Positions 56,571 through 64,000 of a stretch of DNA of 64,000 nt are shown here, one piece after another. Position numbers and translations under genes: made by a program. The stretch comes from Martinezella rhizogenes (GTDB taxonomy: Bacteria > Pseudomonadota > Alphaproteobacteria > Rhizobiales > Rhizobiaceae), in assembly GCF_007002745.1 (NCBI RefSeq), contig NZ_SGNY01000010.1, forward strand, positions 124,001 through 188,000, in the 5' to 3' direction. Each line of letters opens with the position of its first letter. Positions within the stretch are counted from its first letter, which is position 1. A model generated the notes under the pieces. The model was not told the origin of the DNA. It saw nothing but the letters and a program-made list of their open reading frames with translations, and did not search any database.

Positions 56571-57860
56571 TCACTTCCGTTTGATAACGGTTTCAGATTC
56601 CTTGACGAGGCGGTCACCGCCCTCTTCAGGCGAAATCTTGCCGAAGCCAACTTCCTCCGCCGTGCGTTTCAGGACAAAGGCGAATTCGCCTGCACCCGGG
56701 GGTGGCGCCGGCGGCAGATCGCCGACGCCGGGGGTAATCTCGGCGATATATTCCACCATGCTCTTGCTGACCTCATCGAGCTTGGGGGTAAGCGCGTTAC
56801 GCATGGATTCCGAAGCGGGAACACCGCGTTCAACGCCCAGAATATCGATGCCCTGCGGGTCGGCGACCAGGAAGTTGATGAACCCAACCGCCTGCTGGAT
56901 GCCGGCGCTGCCATTGGCGACGCTGATGAGCATGGAAGGTTTGAGATAGTGGCCGGAAGGGCCATCCTTCGTGCTCTTCGGATAGGAGCTTATGGCAAGC
57001 TTGGCCTTGTTGAGCTTCTGATAACCGACGAACTGGTTGGAATGGGCGAATGCGGTTGCCGCCTTGCCCGTCGTCAGCGGGTTGGTTTCGATATTGAGCT
57101 GGTCGAGCGCCTGCACATCGGCCGGCACACAGGCGCCGCTCTTGCGCAGATCCGCCCACAAAGTGAACCACTTGGTCGCATCAGCAGGGTCAAAGCCGAT
57201 GCCGCCATCCTGCGTGTAGAGCGATTTGCCGTTCTGGCGCAGCCAGTTCTCAAAGCTCGGCTCCACGCCGCTAGCATCGGCCGTGGCATAATAACCGGGT
57301 TTCGGCTTGTTCTTGCTGAGCTTGGCGGCGTTTTCGGCAAACTCTTCCCAGGTCTGGCCGATGGATGGCGGCGTCGCGCCGGATTTTTCCCAGGCCGCCT
57401 GGTCGAAGAAAACGGCGCTGGAATTGACGCCGAGATTAATGCCGTAAAGCTTGCCATCGACCCGGCCGGAATCGATGTTCATCTTGCCGAAATCTTCGAT
57501 CTTCAGGCCCTTGCCGATATATTCATCGAGCGGCGCAAGCGCGCCGCGACGGCCATATTCGAAGATGTAACGATAATCCATCTGGATCAGGTCAGGCGCG
57601 TTGCGGCCCGCCACCTGCGTGGCAAGGCGCGGCCAGTAATCACTCCAGCCGGCAAACTCACCGGCAATATCGAGATCCGGCTTGACCTGCTTGTAGGCCG
57701 ATATCGCCTTGTTGGTGCGATCGGCGCGTTCCTGCGACCCCCACCACAACATGCGAAGGCGCGCGGCCTGCGCCTGCGCCGACCCTCCTCCCAATGTTGC
57801 AAGCGACAGGGCCGCAAGCCCTGCTGAAAGCACACCTCTCCTGTGAAGCATCATGGGCAT
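56571..57860 (-). CDS. Sugar ABC transporter substrate-binding protein (TetR-controlled transporter)
   Basis: 429 residues; the ATG at 57860 is 7 bases from GGAGG. The signal sequence has twin Arg (LHRRGVLSAGLAALSLATLGGG), suggesting Tat export. The mature part has LRMLWWGSQERADRTNKAISAYK and LGVERGVPASESM, mirroring the orphan binding protein at 47288. It is the first gene of the leftward importer and its promoter overlaps the TetR operator at 57922. The sugar bound is unknown but should feed the oxidation enzymes encoded at 58921-63341. Confidence 0.92.
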   Translation of the reverse strand: MPMMLHRRGVLSAGLAALSLATLGGGSAQAQAARLRMLWWGSQERADRTNKAISAYKQVKPDLDIAGEFAGWSDYWPRLATQVAGRNAPDLIQMDYRYIFEYGRRGALAPLDEYIGKGLKIEDFGKMNIDSGRVDGKLYGINLGVNSSAVFFDQAAWEKSGATPPSIGQTWEEFAENAAKLSKNKPKPGYYATADASGVEPSFENWLRQNGKSLYTQDGGIGFDPADATKWFTLWADLRKSGACVPADVQALDQLNIETNPLTTGKAATAFAHSNQFVGYQKLNKAKLAISSYPKSTKDGPSGHYLKPSMLISVANGSAGIQQAVGFINFLVADPQGIDILGVERGVPASESMRNALTPKLDEVSKSMVEYIAEITPGVGDLPPAPPPGAGEFAFVLKRTAEEVGFGKISPEEGGDRLVKESETVIKRK

Positions 57861-57921
57861 TGGCAACTCCTCCCTATTGACTGCCAATTGATGATGAACG
57901 TAAACGACACTTGCCGTTTTA

Positions 57922-57935
57922 TAACTAATTGGTTA
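57922..57935. promoter_or_regulatory. TetR-family operator, copy 1 (importer / tetR divergent promoter)
   Basis: TAACTAATTGGTTA (dyad with a single mismatched pair) lies between the binding-protein gene and the tetR gene. It is nearly the same as the element at 58848, TAACCAAATGGTTA. Two near-identical dyads at the only two promoter regions flanking the tetR gene make them probable binding sites for its product. Confidence 0.75.
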
Positions 57936-57977
57936 CATGGGAACACTGATCGCAAACATTGTCAAGCGGGTGCTGAA

Positions 57978-58676
57978 ATGGAAGAAACGACAAAAAACCA
58001 GCCACTCGATCCGGCTTCGGAAAAAGCACCTGCCCCCAAGCGCAAACGCGCCACCGCACAGGTGCGAAACCCTGAAAGAACCCGGGCCGCCATCCTTGAA
58101 GCCGCCCGCCGCGAGGTGGCCGCCAAGGGGCTGGCGGGGGCTCGAATCGATGTCGTCGCCCGCCGCGCCGGCACTAACAAGCGGATGATCTACCATTATT
58201 TCGGCGACAAGGATGCGCTTTATCTCGCCGTTCTGGAAGATGCCTATCGCCATATTCGCCACACCGAAAGGCGGCTCGACCTCACCCGCAAGCCCCCTTC
58301 GGAGGGCTTGCGGGAGCTTGCGCTTTTCACCTGGCACTATTTCCTCGATCACCCCGAATTCCTGAGCATCCTCGCCACCGAAAACCTCAATAAAGCCCGC
58401 TATCTCAGGCAATCCCCGACGATTGCCGCCATGCATTCGAATTTCATTTCGGAGCTGGAAGAGGTGCTGCGGCGCGGCCGTGACACCGGCGAGTTCCGTG
58501 ACGGCCTCGATCCGATCGACGTCTATCTGACCATCGCTTCACTCGGCGCTTTCTATCTTTCGAACCGGTTCACGCTCTCGACGATCTTCCAGCGCGACCT
58601 GACCGACCCTGCCGAACTGGAAAGATGGGGCCAGCACATCGTCGACACGCTGCTTGCTGCAGTGCGGCCAGTCTGA
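57978..58676 (+). CDS. TetR-family transcriptional repressor of the sugar import/catabolic locus
   Basis: 232 residues; ATG at 57978 with a modest GGGTG site. The N-terminal ~35 residues are polar and Lys-rich. The HTH is at ~50-85 (ARIDVVARRAGTNKRMIYHYFGDKDALYLAVLEDAY), followed by a helical ligand domain (ALFTWHYFLDHPEFLSILATENL). It sits between the leftward importer and the rightward catabolic operon; matching operators on both sides suggest it represses both. A good terminator follows. Confidence 0.92.
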   Translation: MEETTKNQPLDPASEKAPAPKRKRATAQVRNPERTRAAILEAARREVAAKGLAGARIDVVARRAGTNKRMIYHYFGDKDALYLAVLEDAYRHIRHTERRLDLTRKPPSEGLRELALFTWHYFLDHPEFLSILATENLNKARYLRQSPTIAAMHSNFISELEEVLRRGRDTGEFRDGLDPIDVYLTIASLGAFYLSNRFTLSTIFQRDLTDPAELERWGQHIVDTLLAAVRPV

Positions 58677-58710
58677 GCCGGCAGAACCGAATTCTCGTTT
58701 AACAACAGCG

Positions 58711-58751
58711 ACGACGCGCTTTCGCATCCGCGAAGCGCGTCGTTTTCTTTT
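58711..58751 (+). terminator. Rho-independent terminator after the tetR gene
   Basis: An 11-bp stem plus a G-U pair (ACGACGCGCTT / AAGCGCGTCGT) with a short loop is followed by TTTTCTTTT. It lies 34 bases after the tetR stop and separates it from the next promoter. Confidence 0.87.
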
Positions 58752-58817
58752 GCGGCGCGGTGAGGAAGGCGAACGACGGCCTCTCTCAAAATTCGAATTT
58801 TGTCCGCCAAAAACACC

Positions 58818-58861
58818 TTGACAGATCGCATCCTTCACGACCACAAATAACCAAATGGTTA
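58818..58861 (+). promoter_or_regulatory. Promoter and TetR operator, copy 2 (catabolic operon)
   Basis: A consensus -35 box TTGACA is at 58818-58823. The dyad TAACCAAATGGTTA (58848-58861; six of seven pairs) covers the -10/+1 region, where a bound repressor would block RNA polymerase. The first gene starts at 58921. It matches the operator at 57922 at 12 of 14 positions. Confidence 0.77.
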
Positions 58862-58920
58862 CAAATTGCCATGTTTGACGGAAGCGGCTTTCGGGAAAAG
58901 GCCGCCTTGGGAGGAAATTC

Positions 58921-60063
58921 ATGAAACGTATCGGCGTCATCATGCACGGCATCACCGGCCGCATGGGTTACAACCAGCATCTCGTTCGCTCCGTTCTCGC
59001 TATTCGCGATCAGGGCGGCGTGCTTTTGAAGAACGGCGAAAGGGTCATGCTTGACCCCATTCTGGTCGGCCGCAACGGCGCAAAGATCGAGGAAATCGCG
59101 AAAAAGCATAATGTCGCCCGCTGGACGACTGATATCGATGCGGCGCTTGCAAACCCTGACGATACGCTGTTCTTCGATGCCGGCACGACGCAGATGCGCG
59201 GCAGCCTGCTGGAGAAAGCCATCAAGGCCGGCAAGAACGTTTATTGCGAAAAGCCGATTTCCGACACGATGGAAGAGGCGCTGGCGATTGCCCGGCTCGC
59301 CGAAAGCGCCGGCATCAAGCACGGCGTCGTTCAGGACAAGCTGTTCCTGCCCGGCCTGCGCAAGCTCGCCATGCTGCGCGACAGCGGATTTTTCGGCAAA
59401 ATCCTCTCGGTGCGCGGCGAGTTCGGGTACTGGGTGTTCGAGGGAGACTGGCAGCCGGCGCAGCGCCCGTCATGGAACTACCGCCTGAAGGATGGCGGCG
59501 GCATCATTCTCGATATGCTGTGCCACTGGCGGTATGTGCTCGACAATCTGTTCGGCCCGGTGAAATCGGTAAGCTGCCTCGGCGCCACCCATATTCCGGA
59601 ACGTTTTGATGAGCAGGGCAAAGCCTATAAGGCGGATGCGGACGATGCGGCCTATGCCACTTTTGAGCTGGAAGGCGGCGCCATCGCCCACATCAATTCC
59701 TCATGGGCGGTGCGGGTGCGCCGCGACGATCTCGTCACCTTCCAGGTGGATGGCACCCATGGCTCGGCGGTGGCAGGCCTGACCAAATGCTTCACCCAGC
59801 ACCGCACCAATACACCGAAACCGGTGTGGAACCCCGACCAGCCGCAGACCATCGATTTCTACAAGACCTGGCAGGAAGTGCCCGACAATGTCGTCTATGA
59901 CAACGGCTTCAAGGCGCAGTGGGAAATGTTCGTGCGCCATCTGGTGGACAATGACCCATGGCCCTACGGGCTGATGGAAGGCGTGAAGGGCGTGCAGCTT
60001 GCCGAACTGGGGCTGAGATCGTGGAAGGAACGCCGCTGGCTCGACGTTCCGGCTATTTCCTGA
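58921..60063 (+). CDS. Gfo/Idh/MocA-family NAD(P)-dependent oxidoreductase (first copy)
   Basis: 380 residues. The N-terminal Rossmann domain starts IGVIMHGITGRMGYNQ, and the family EKP motif is in VYCEKPISDTMEEALA. The C-terminal alpha/beta domain holds GGGIILDMLCHWRYVLDNLFG, the usual substrate-site region with His. It would oxidise a sugar or inositol-like polyol. It is the first gene of the TetR-controlled operon and is separated from the next gene by 7 bases. The GxxGRMG-like nucleotide loop is slightly unusual (GITGRMG), as in dihydrodipicolinate reductase. Confidence 0.88.
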   Translation: MKRIGVIMHGITGRMGYNQHLVRSVLAIRDQGGVLLKNGERVMLDPILVGRNGAKIEEIAKKHNVARWTTDIDAALANPDDTLFFDAGTTQMRGSLLEKAIKAGKNVYCEKPISDTMEEALAIARLAESAGIKHGVVQDKLFLPGLRKLAMLRDSGFFGKILSVRGEFGYWVFEGDWQPAQRPSWNYRLKDGGGIILDMLCHWRYVLDNLFGPVKSVSCLGATHIPERFDEQGKAYKADADDAAYATFELEGGAIAHINSSWAVRVRRDDLVTFQVDGTHGSAVAGLTKCFTQHRTNTPKPVWNPDQPQTIDFYKTWQEVPDNVVYDNGFKAQWEMFVRHLVDNDPWPYGLMEGVKGVQLAELGLRSWKERRWLDVPAIS

Positions 60064-60070
60064 GGAGGCG

Positions 60071-61237
60071 ATGTTGAGCGAACTCAAGCTACCGAAGGAC
60101 GACCGTAGTATCGAGGTCTACAAATTGTCCGGCACGCCCGTCGCGGTTGAAAAACGAAGTGCTGCGGATTTCAACCGCGTCGCTTTCGCCGCCGCCCATG
60201 TGGTGGCCGATCCGTTTGCCGATAATGACCCGTGGCTGACGCCCGCCATCGACTGGGACGCGACACTGCGCTTCCGTCACCGCCTGTGGGACCTTGGCCT
60301 CGGTGTCGCCGAGGCCATGGATACGGCGCAGCGCGGCATGGGGCTCGCTTGGCCGCAGGCGCAGGAACTGATCTCCCGTTCGCTGAAGGAAGCAGCCAGC
60401 CGCAAGGATGCGCTGATTGCCTGCGGCGTGGGCACAGACCATCTCGATAGTGGCGGTTATGATCTAAACCAGATTATCGACTCTTATCTGGAACAGCTTG
60501 ATTTTGTTCAGGGAGAAGGCGGACGCGTTATCCTTATGGCAAGCCGCGCGCTGGCCGCTGCTGCCCGCTCGCCGGATGATTATCTCAAGGCTTATGCCAG
60601 GGTGCTTTCCCGCGCCGAGCAGAAAGTGGTGATCCACTGGCTGGGTGAGATGTTTGACCCGGCGCTTGAGGGTTACTGGGGCTCCGGTGACCACATGCAG
60701 GCCATGGAAACCTGCCTTGCCATGATCGAGGAAAATGCCGACAAGATCGACGGCATCAAGATTTCGCTTCTTTCCAAGGAAAAGGAAATCGTCATGCGCC
60801 GCCGCCTGCCGGCTGGTGTGCGCATGTATACCGGCGACGACTTCAACTATGCCGAATTGATCGCCGGTGACGAACAGGGGCATTCGGACGCCCTGCTCGG
60901 CATTTTCGACGCCATTGCGCCGGCCGCCTCCAAGGCTCTCGCCAGCCTGAAGCGTGGCGCGGACAACGAGTTCTTCGATATTCTGGAGCCGACGGTGGCG
61001 TTGTCGCGCCATATCTTCAAGGCGCCGACGCGCTTCTACAAGACCGGCGTGGTGTTCCTCGCCTATCTCAACGGGTTGCAGGAGCATTTCACCATGGTTG
61101 GCGGGCAGGAAAGCACCCGCTCCACGCAGCATTTCGCCGAGCTTTTCCGGCTGGCGGACAAGGCCAATGTGCTGGCCGAACCGGATCTCGCAACGCACCG
61201 CATGAAGGCGTTTCTTTCGGTCCGTGGCATTGGCTGA
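60071..61237 (+). CDS. DUF993 protein (dihydrodipicolinate-synthase-like TIM barrel)
   Basis: 388 residues. Recognised as DUF993 from the pattern WLTPAIDWDATLRFRHRLWDLGLGVAEAMDTAQRGMG and later IACGVGTDHL, VIHWLGEMFDPALEGYWGS and GIKISLLSKEKEI (Lys placed like the Schiff-base Lys of the aldolase family, by inference). The fold is expected to be a TIM barrel related to DapA-type lyases. The reaction is not established; in this operon a retro-aldol or lyase step on an oxidised sugar is plausible. It sits between a Gfo/Idh gene and an isomerase gene. Confidence 0.84.
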   Translation: MLSELKLPKDDRSIEVYKLSGTPVAVEKRSAADFNRVAFAAAHVVADPFADNDPWLTPAIDWDATLRFRHRLWDLGLGVAEAMDTAQRGMGLAWPQAQELISRSLKEAASRKDALIACGVGTDHLDSGGYDLNQIIDSYLEQLDFVQGEGGRVILMASRALAAAARSPDDYLKAYARVLSRAEQKVVIHWLGEMFDPALEGYWGSGDHMQAMETCLAMIEENADKIDGIKISLLSKEKEIVMRRRLPAGVRMYTGDDFNYAELIAGDEQGHSDALLGIFDAIAPAASKALASLKRGADNEFFDILEPTVALSRHIFKAPTRFYKTGVVFLAYLNGLQEHFTMVGGQESTRSTQHFAELFRLADKANVLAEPDLATHRMKAFLSVRGIG

Positions 61238-61264
61238 GGCAGCAGAACTAGGGGAGATATCGAT

Positions 61265-62086
61265 ATGAGCCTTGAAGGCCTTTCCATCAATTTCGCCACC
61301 GTGCGCCAGGGCGGTGCTTTTGGCGCCATCGTTGATGCCTGCCTTGCCCATGGCATCACCGCCATTTCGCCCTGGCGCGAACAGGTGCACGGCGTCGGGC
61401 TCGCGGAAGCCGCCCGCATTGTCGAACGGAACGGGCTGCGCCTCAGCGGCCATTGCCGGGGCGGCTTCTTCCCCGCGCCCAATGCGGAAGGCCGCCGCCT
61501 CGCCATCGAGGACAATAAACGCGCCGTCGATGAAGCGGCCGCCATGAAGGCCGATTGCCTCGTGCTTGTTGTCGGTGGCCTGCCCGCCGGTTCCCGCGAT
61601 CTGAAAGGCGCGCGGCAGATGGTGGAAGACGGCATGGCCGAACTTCTGCCCTATGCCCGAGCCGCCGGCGTGCCGCTTGCCATCGAACCGCTACATCCCT
61701 TTTACGCCGCCGAGCGCGCCTGCTTCAACACACTGAAACAGTCGCTTGATCTCTGCGACCGGCTGGGGGCCGGCACCGGCGTTGCCATCGACGTCTATCA
61801 CGTCTGGTGGGACCCGGAACTGGAGGAACAGGTGGCGCGGGCCGGCAGGAACGGGCAAATCCTTGCCCACCACATCTGCGACTGGCTGGTGCCGACCACC
61901 GACCCGCTCAATGATCGCGGCATGATGGGTGACGGCGTGATTGACCTGAAGGCATTTCGCGCCATGATCGAGGCTGCCGGCTTCCACGGCCCGCAGGAAG
62001 TGGAAATCTTTTCGCATCGCTGGCAGGCGCGGCCAATGGACGAGGTTCTGTCCACGGTGGTCGAGCGTTTCAAGACTGTTTGTTGA
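61265..62086 (+). CDS. Sugar phosphate isomerase/epimerase-like TIM-barrel protein
   Basis: 273 residues. ATG with GGGGAGATATCGAT upstream. Family signs: SINFATVRQGGAFGAIVDACLAHGITAISPW, LAIEPLHPFYAAER (metal Glu), VAIDVYHVWWDPELE (metal Asp/His), and QEVEIFSHRWQARP (metal Glu). Members of this family isomerise or epimerise keto-sugars, and some paired with Gfo/Idh enzymes act on 3-keto-glycosides. It is the third gene of the operon. Confidence 0.88.
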   Translation: MSLEGLSINFATVRQGGAFGAIVDACLAHGITAISPWREQVHGVGLAEAARIVERNGLRLSGHCRGGFFPAPNAEGRRLAIEDNKRAVDEAAAMKADCLVLVVGGLPAGSRDLKGARQMVEDGMAELLPYARAAGVPLAIEPLHPFYAAERACFNTLKQSLDLCDRLGAGTGVAIDVYHVWWDPELEEQVARAGRNGQILAHHICDWLVPTTDPLNDRGMMGDGVIDLKAFRAMIEAAGFHGPQEVEIFSHRWQARPMDEVLSTVVERFKTVC

Positions 62087-62105
62087 GATATCCGGGAGAG
62101 AGACA

Positions 62106-63341
62106 ATGCCTGAAAGGGTGAAACGCAAACGCTATGCGCTGGTCGGCACCGGCAATCGCGGCACCACCATGTGGGGCCGCGAACTTCTGGCCGGTTGGAG
62201 CGATTATGTCGAGCTGGTCGGCATTTGCGACCTGAACCTGATGCGCGCCGAACGCGCCCGCGCCATGATGGGCTCGAACGCACCGCTTTATGACGATTTC
62301 GACCGGATGATGCTGGAGCAGCGCCCGGAACTGGTGATCGTCTGCACGCCTGACGATACACATGACGACATCATCATCCGCGCGCTGGAAGGCGGAGCCG
62401 ATGTCATCAGCGAAAAACCGATGACCACCACCCCGGAAAAGATCGACCGTATTCGCGCAGCGGAGGCCAAAAGCGGCCGCCGGGTCGATGTGTCCTTCAA
62501 TTACCGTTTCTCTCCCACCGCCGCGCGGATCAAGGAACTGATCGACGACGGGGCCATCGGCACGGTCACGTCAGTCGATTTTCACTGGTATCTCGATAAC
62601 CAGCACGGTGCGGACTATTTCCGCCGCTGGCACGCCTTCACCGAACATTCCGGCAGCCTGTTCGTGCACAAGGCCACCCACCATTTCGATCTCTTGAACT
62701 GGTATCTCGATTCCGATCCCGTCGAAGTGAAGGGTTTCGGACAGCTGCTGCATTACGGCAAGAACGGCCCGTTCCGCGGAACGCGCTGTCGCACCTGTCC
62801 GCACAAGGATGAGTGCGATTATTTCATGGATCTCGGCGCCGATCCTTTCCTCGATGCGCTCTATGAAGATCCGTCGAGCATTGACGGTTATATGCGCGAT
62901 GCCTGCGTCTTCCGCGAAGAGATCGACATCCCCGATACGATGAGCGCCTCGATCCGTTATGCGAGCGGCGTGCAGGTATCCTATTCGCTCAACACCTATA
63001 TGCCGATCGAAGGTCATCACATCGCCTTCAACGGCCATAAGGGCCGCATCGAGATGCGCCAATATGAAAAGCAGCCCTGGACGGAACCGCCGGCCGATGA
63101 AATCCTGCTGGTCAAAAGCTTCGGCGGCGGTGTCGAGCATATCTGGGTGCCGCATGAGCCGGGCGGTCATTATGGCGGCGACAACCGCATGCGCGACATG
63201 ATCTTCAAACCGGGCTCGAATGACCGGCTGCGCCAGCGGGCAGGTTCACGTGCCGGCGCCATGTCGGTTCTCTGTGGCGTGGCGGCGCTGAAGAGCGCCC
63301 GCGAGGGCGGCTCCGAAGCGGTGAAATCACTGCCGCTCTAG
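62106..63341 (+). CDS. Gfo/Idh/MocA-family oxidoreductase (second copy, with a Cys cluster)
   Basis: 411 residues. Rossmann start YALVGTGNRGTTMWGRELL, EKP motif in VISEKPMTTTPEKI, and the C-terminal catalytic region WYLDNQHGADYFRRWHAF and HKATHHFDLLNWYL with His. An inserted Cys cluster C228-x2-C231-x5-C237 (CRTCPHKDEC) is a possible metal site. It is not a recent duplicate of the gene at 58921, since sequence identity is low. It closes the TetR-controlled catabolic operon. A GC-rich hairpin follows. Confidence 0.89.
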   Translation: MPERVKRKRYALVGTGNRGTTMWGRELLAGWSDYVELVGICDLNLMRAERARAMMGSNAPLYDDFDRMMLEQRPELVIVCTPDDTHDDIIIRALEGGADVISEKPMTTTPEKIDRIRAAEAKSGRRVDVSFNYRFSPTAARIKELIDDGAIGTVTSVDFHWYLDNQHGADYFRRWHAFTEHSGSLFVHKATHHFDLLNWYLDSDPVEVKGFGQLLHYGKNGPFRGTRCRTCPHKDECDYFMDLGADPFLDALYEDPSSIDGYMRDACVFREEIDIPDTMSASIRYASGVQVSYSLNTYMPIEGHHIAFNGHKGRIEMRQYEKQPWTEPPADEILLVKSFGGGVEHIWVPHEPGGHYGGDNRMRDMIFKPGSNDRLRQRAGSRAGAMSVLCGVAALKSAREGGSEAVKSLPL

Positions 63342-63349
63342 AATCTTCG

Positions 63350-63381
63350 GCGCGCGGCCGCTTCGACAGCGGGCCGCGCGC
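63350..63381 (+). terminator. GC-rich stem-loop after the catabolic operon
   Basis: GCGCGCGGCC and GGCCGCGCGC pair perfectly over 10 bases, with a short inner GCT/AGC stem. It lies 8 bases after the stop of the last operon gene. It has no T-tract, so Rho-dependent or weak termination is likely. Confidence 0.6.
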
Positions 63382-63425
63382 TGCAACTGGCAAAAAGAAC
63401 GGACGATATTCCGCAGATTACGCGC

Positions 63426-63462
63426 CTCTTCCATCCCGATAATATGATTATCGGGGGAAGAG
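63426..63462 (+). promoter_or_regulatory. Long hairpin in the leader of the 39-residue protein gene
   Basis: CTCTTCC pairs with GGAAGAG and, after the AT offset, CCCGATAAT pairs with ATTATCGGG around loop ATG, a near-perfect 16-bp stem. Its 3' arm contains the purine-rich GGGGGAAGAG that is the best ribosome-binding stretch before the ATG at 63473. It may hide that site in the RNA, or be a palindromic DNA operator. Confidence 0.6.
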
Positions 63463-63472
63463 AGAGTGAATT

Positions 63473-63592
63473 ATGTCCAGTTTTGAAGCCTTCGTTCCGC
63501 TTATCATCATCGGTGCCAGCCTGTTTGTTTTCTTCAAATGGGTGGGACGCGATATGAACAGGGACGAGAAAAAACCGCGATCCCGCCGCTGA
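63473..63592 (+). CDS. Small single-span membrane protein (39 residues)
   Basis: A short ORF with one hydrophobic helix (FVPLIIIGASLFVFFKWVG), then a charged tail rich in Lys, Arg and Asp (RDMNRDEKKPRSRR), so an inner membrane anchor with cytoplasmic tail. A purine-rich site (AGAGAG) precedes the ATG. No family recognised. Its leader has a long hairpin. It is not co-transcribed in an obvious way with the operon upstream. Confidence 0.62.
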   Translation: MSSFEAFVPLIIIGASLFVFFKWVGRDMNRDEKKPRSRR

Positions 63593-63674
63593 CGTATGAA
63601 CAGTTGCCATAACCCGGCACAGCTGCGGAACCTCGCGCTTCTGCCGGCGTTTTCCTTCCAAAGGAGAACAGGCC

Positions 63675-63848
63675 ATGATGCAGCAGAAAAAGCCGAAGAC
63701 AGTCGAAAAGAGCCCTTCCAAGGCCAGCGAAATTCCACCAGCTGGCCCGCACGCCAAACCTTCGCTTACCGATTATGACAAGACGCCGGGCGCAGGCAGC
63801 CTGCCAGATGGCGACAACGCGAAGGATGTTTCGCCGGGCGCCGGTTAA
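63675..63848 (+). CDS. Small hydrophilic hypothetical protein (57 residues)
   Basis: 57 residues with AAGGAGAACAGGCC before the ATG, an excellent ribosome-binding site. It is Pro/Lys/Gly/Asp-rich and likely disordered (KKPKTVEKSPSKASEIPPAG ... DYDKTPGAGSLPDGDNAKDV). There is no membrane segment or signal peptide. Its function is unknown; similar short disordered proteins are common in Rhizobiaceae. The rest of the window (63849-64000) is AT-rich with nothing recognised. Confidence 0.65.
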   Translation: MMQQKKPKTVEKSPSKASEIPPAGPHAKPSLTDYDKTPGAGSLPDGDNAKDVSPGAG

Positions 63849-64000
63849 CACGTATCCCGTGCGGCTGGCAGCTACAGAGCATCGCGGAAAACGTTTTAAA
63901 ATAATTACTTACAAGAAATACTAAGATAACTTAACGTATTTTCCACCGCGCCCTCGTTGCAAAATTGAAAATTCCGGCTATATTTGCCCAATCGACCATT

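Noticed and set aside
55530..57827. A 765-codon plus-strand ORF opposite the importer permease and binding-protein genes
   Set aside because: Same cause: antisense to well-supported genes, no motifs.

Overview
The window looks like a stretch of an Agrobacterium/Rhizobium-type chromosome or chromid (Alphaproteobacteria, Rhizobiaceae). It is GC-rich and densely packed. It carries many carbohydrate ABC importers of the MalK/UgpC type, Gfo/Idh/MocA oxidoreductases and sugar isomerase-like TIM barrels, a chromosomal ampC/ampR pair and a dgdA/dgdR pair. I see no tRNA, rRNA, insertion sequence or CRISPR array.

Layout. (1) 1-7350: an iron-siderophore block with a TonB-dependent receptor cut by the window edge, periplasmic binding protein, two FecCD permeases, ATPase, ECF sigma factor and FecR, closed by a strong terminator. 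(2) 7440-17540: single genes and regulator/target pairs: dgdA<>dgdR, a RutG-like pyrimidine permease, a CHASE4-GGDEF cyclase, an MFS exporter, ampC<>ampR and a ChrA chromate transporter. (3) 17650-23330: an unusual leftward cluster of a secreted coiled-coil protein, a 622-residue coiled-coil protein with a central hydrophobic segment, a papain-like cysteine protease and an orphan 156-residue protein. It is separated by an AT-rich, palindrome-rich gap from a divergent HTH protein. This is the best candidate for an undescribed system. (4) 23400-35710: a GntR regulator, a DEDDh exonuclease, a second FecI/FecR module next to a HasR-like heme receptor fused to an extra outer-membrane barrel, a lipoprotein, a lytic transglycosylase, a soluble PAS-PAS chemoreceptor, an isoprenylcysteine-methyltransferase-like protein and a PhnB-like protein. 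(5) 35840-40344: ugpBAEC (glycerol-3-phosphate uptake) behind a possible Pho box. (6) 40363-47130, leftward: an arabinoside operon (regulator, GH51 arabinofuranosidase, ABC importer) with a perfect palindromic operator. (7) 47240-53418: an orphan Tat-type sugar-binding protein divergent from a LacI-DUF2264-dehydrogenase-isomerase operon. (8) 53504-63381: a complete sugar ABC importer read leftward, a TetR regulator, and a rightward catabolic operon (Gfo/Idh, DUF993, isomerase, Gfo/Idh). A near-identical operator sits at both promoters. (9) 63420-63850: two tiny genes, the first behind a long hairpin.

How the genes work together. Iron and heme acquisition is organised as two cell-surface-signalling modules (sigma/anti-sigma/receptor). 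The sugar loci follow one plan of local regulator, importer and cytoplasmic oxidation/isomerisation enzymes, which fits a plant-associated or soil lifestyle with use of plant-wall arabinosides and other glycosides. Start codons were chosen from visible Shine-Dalgarno spacing. Functions rest on reading motifs and on family memory, with no database search.
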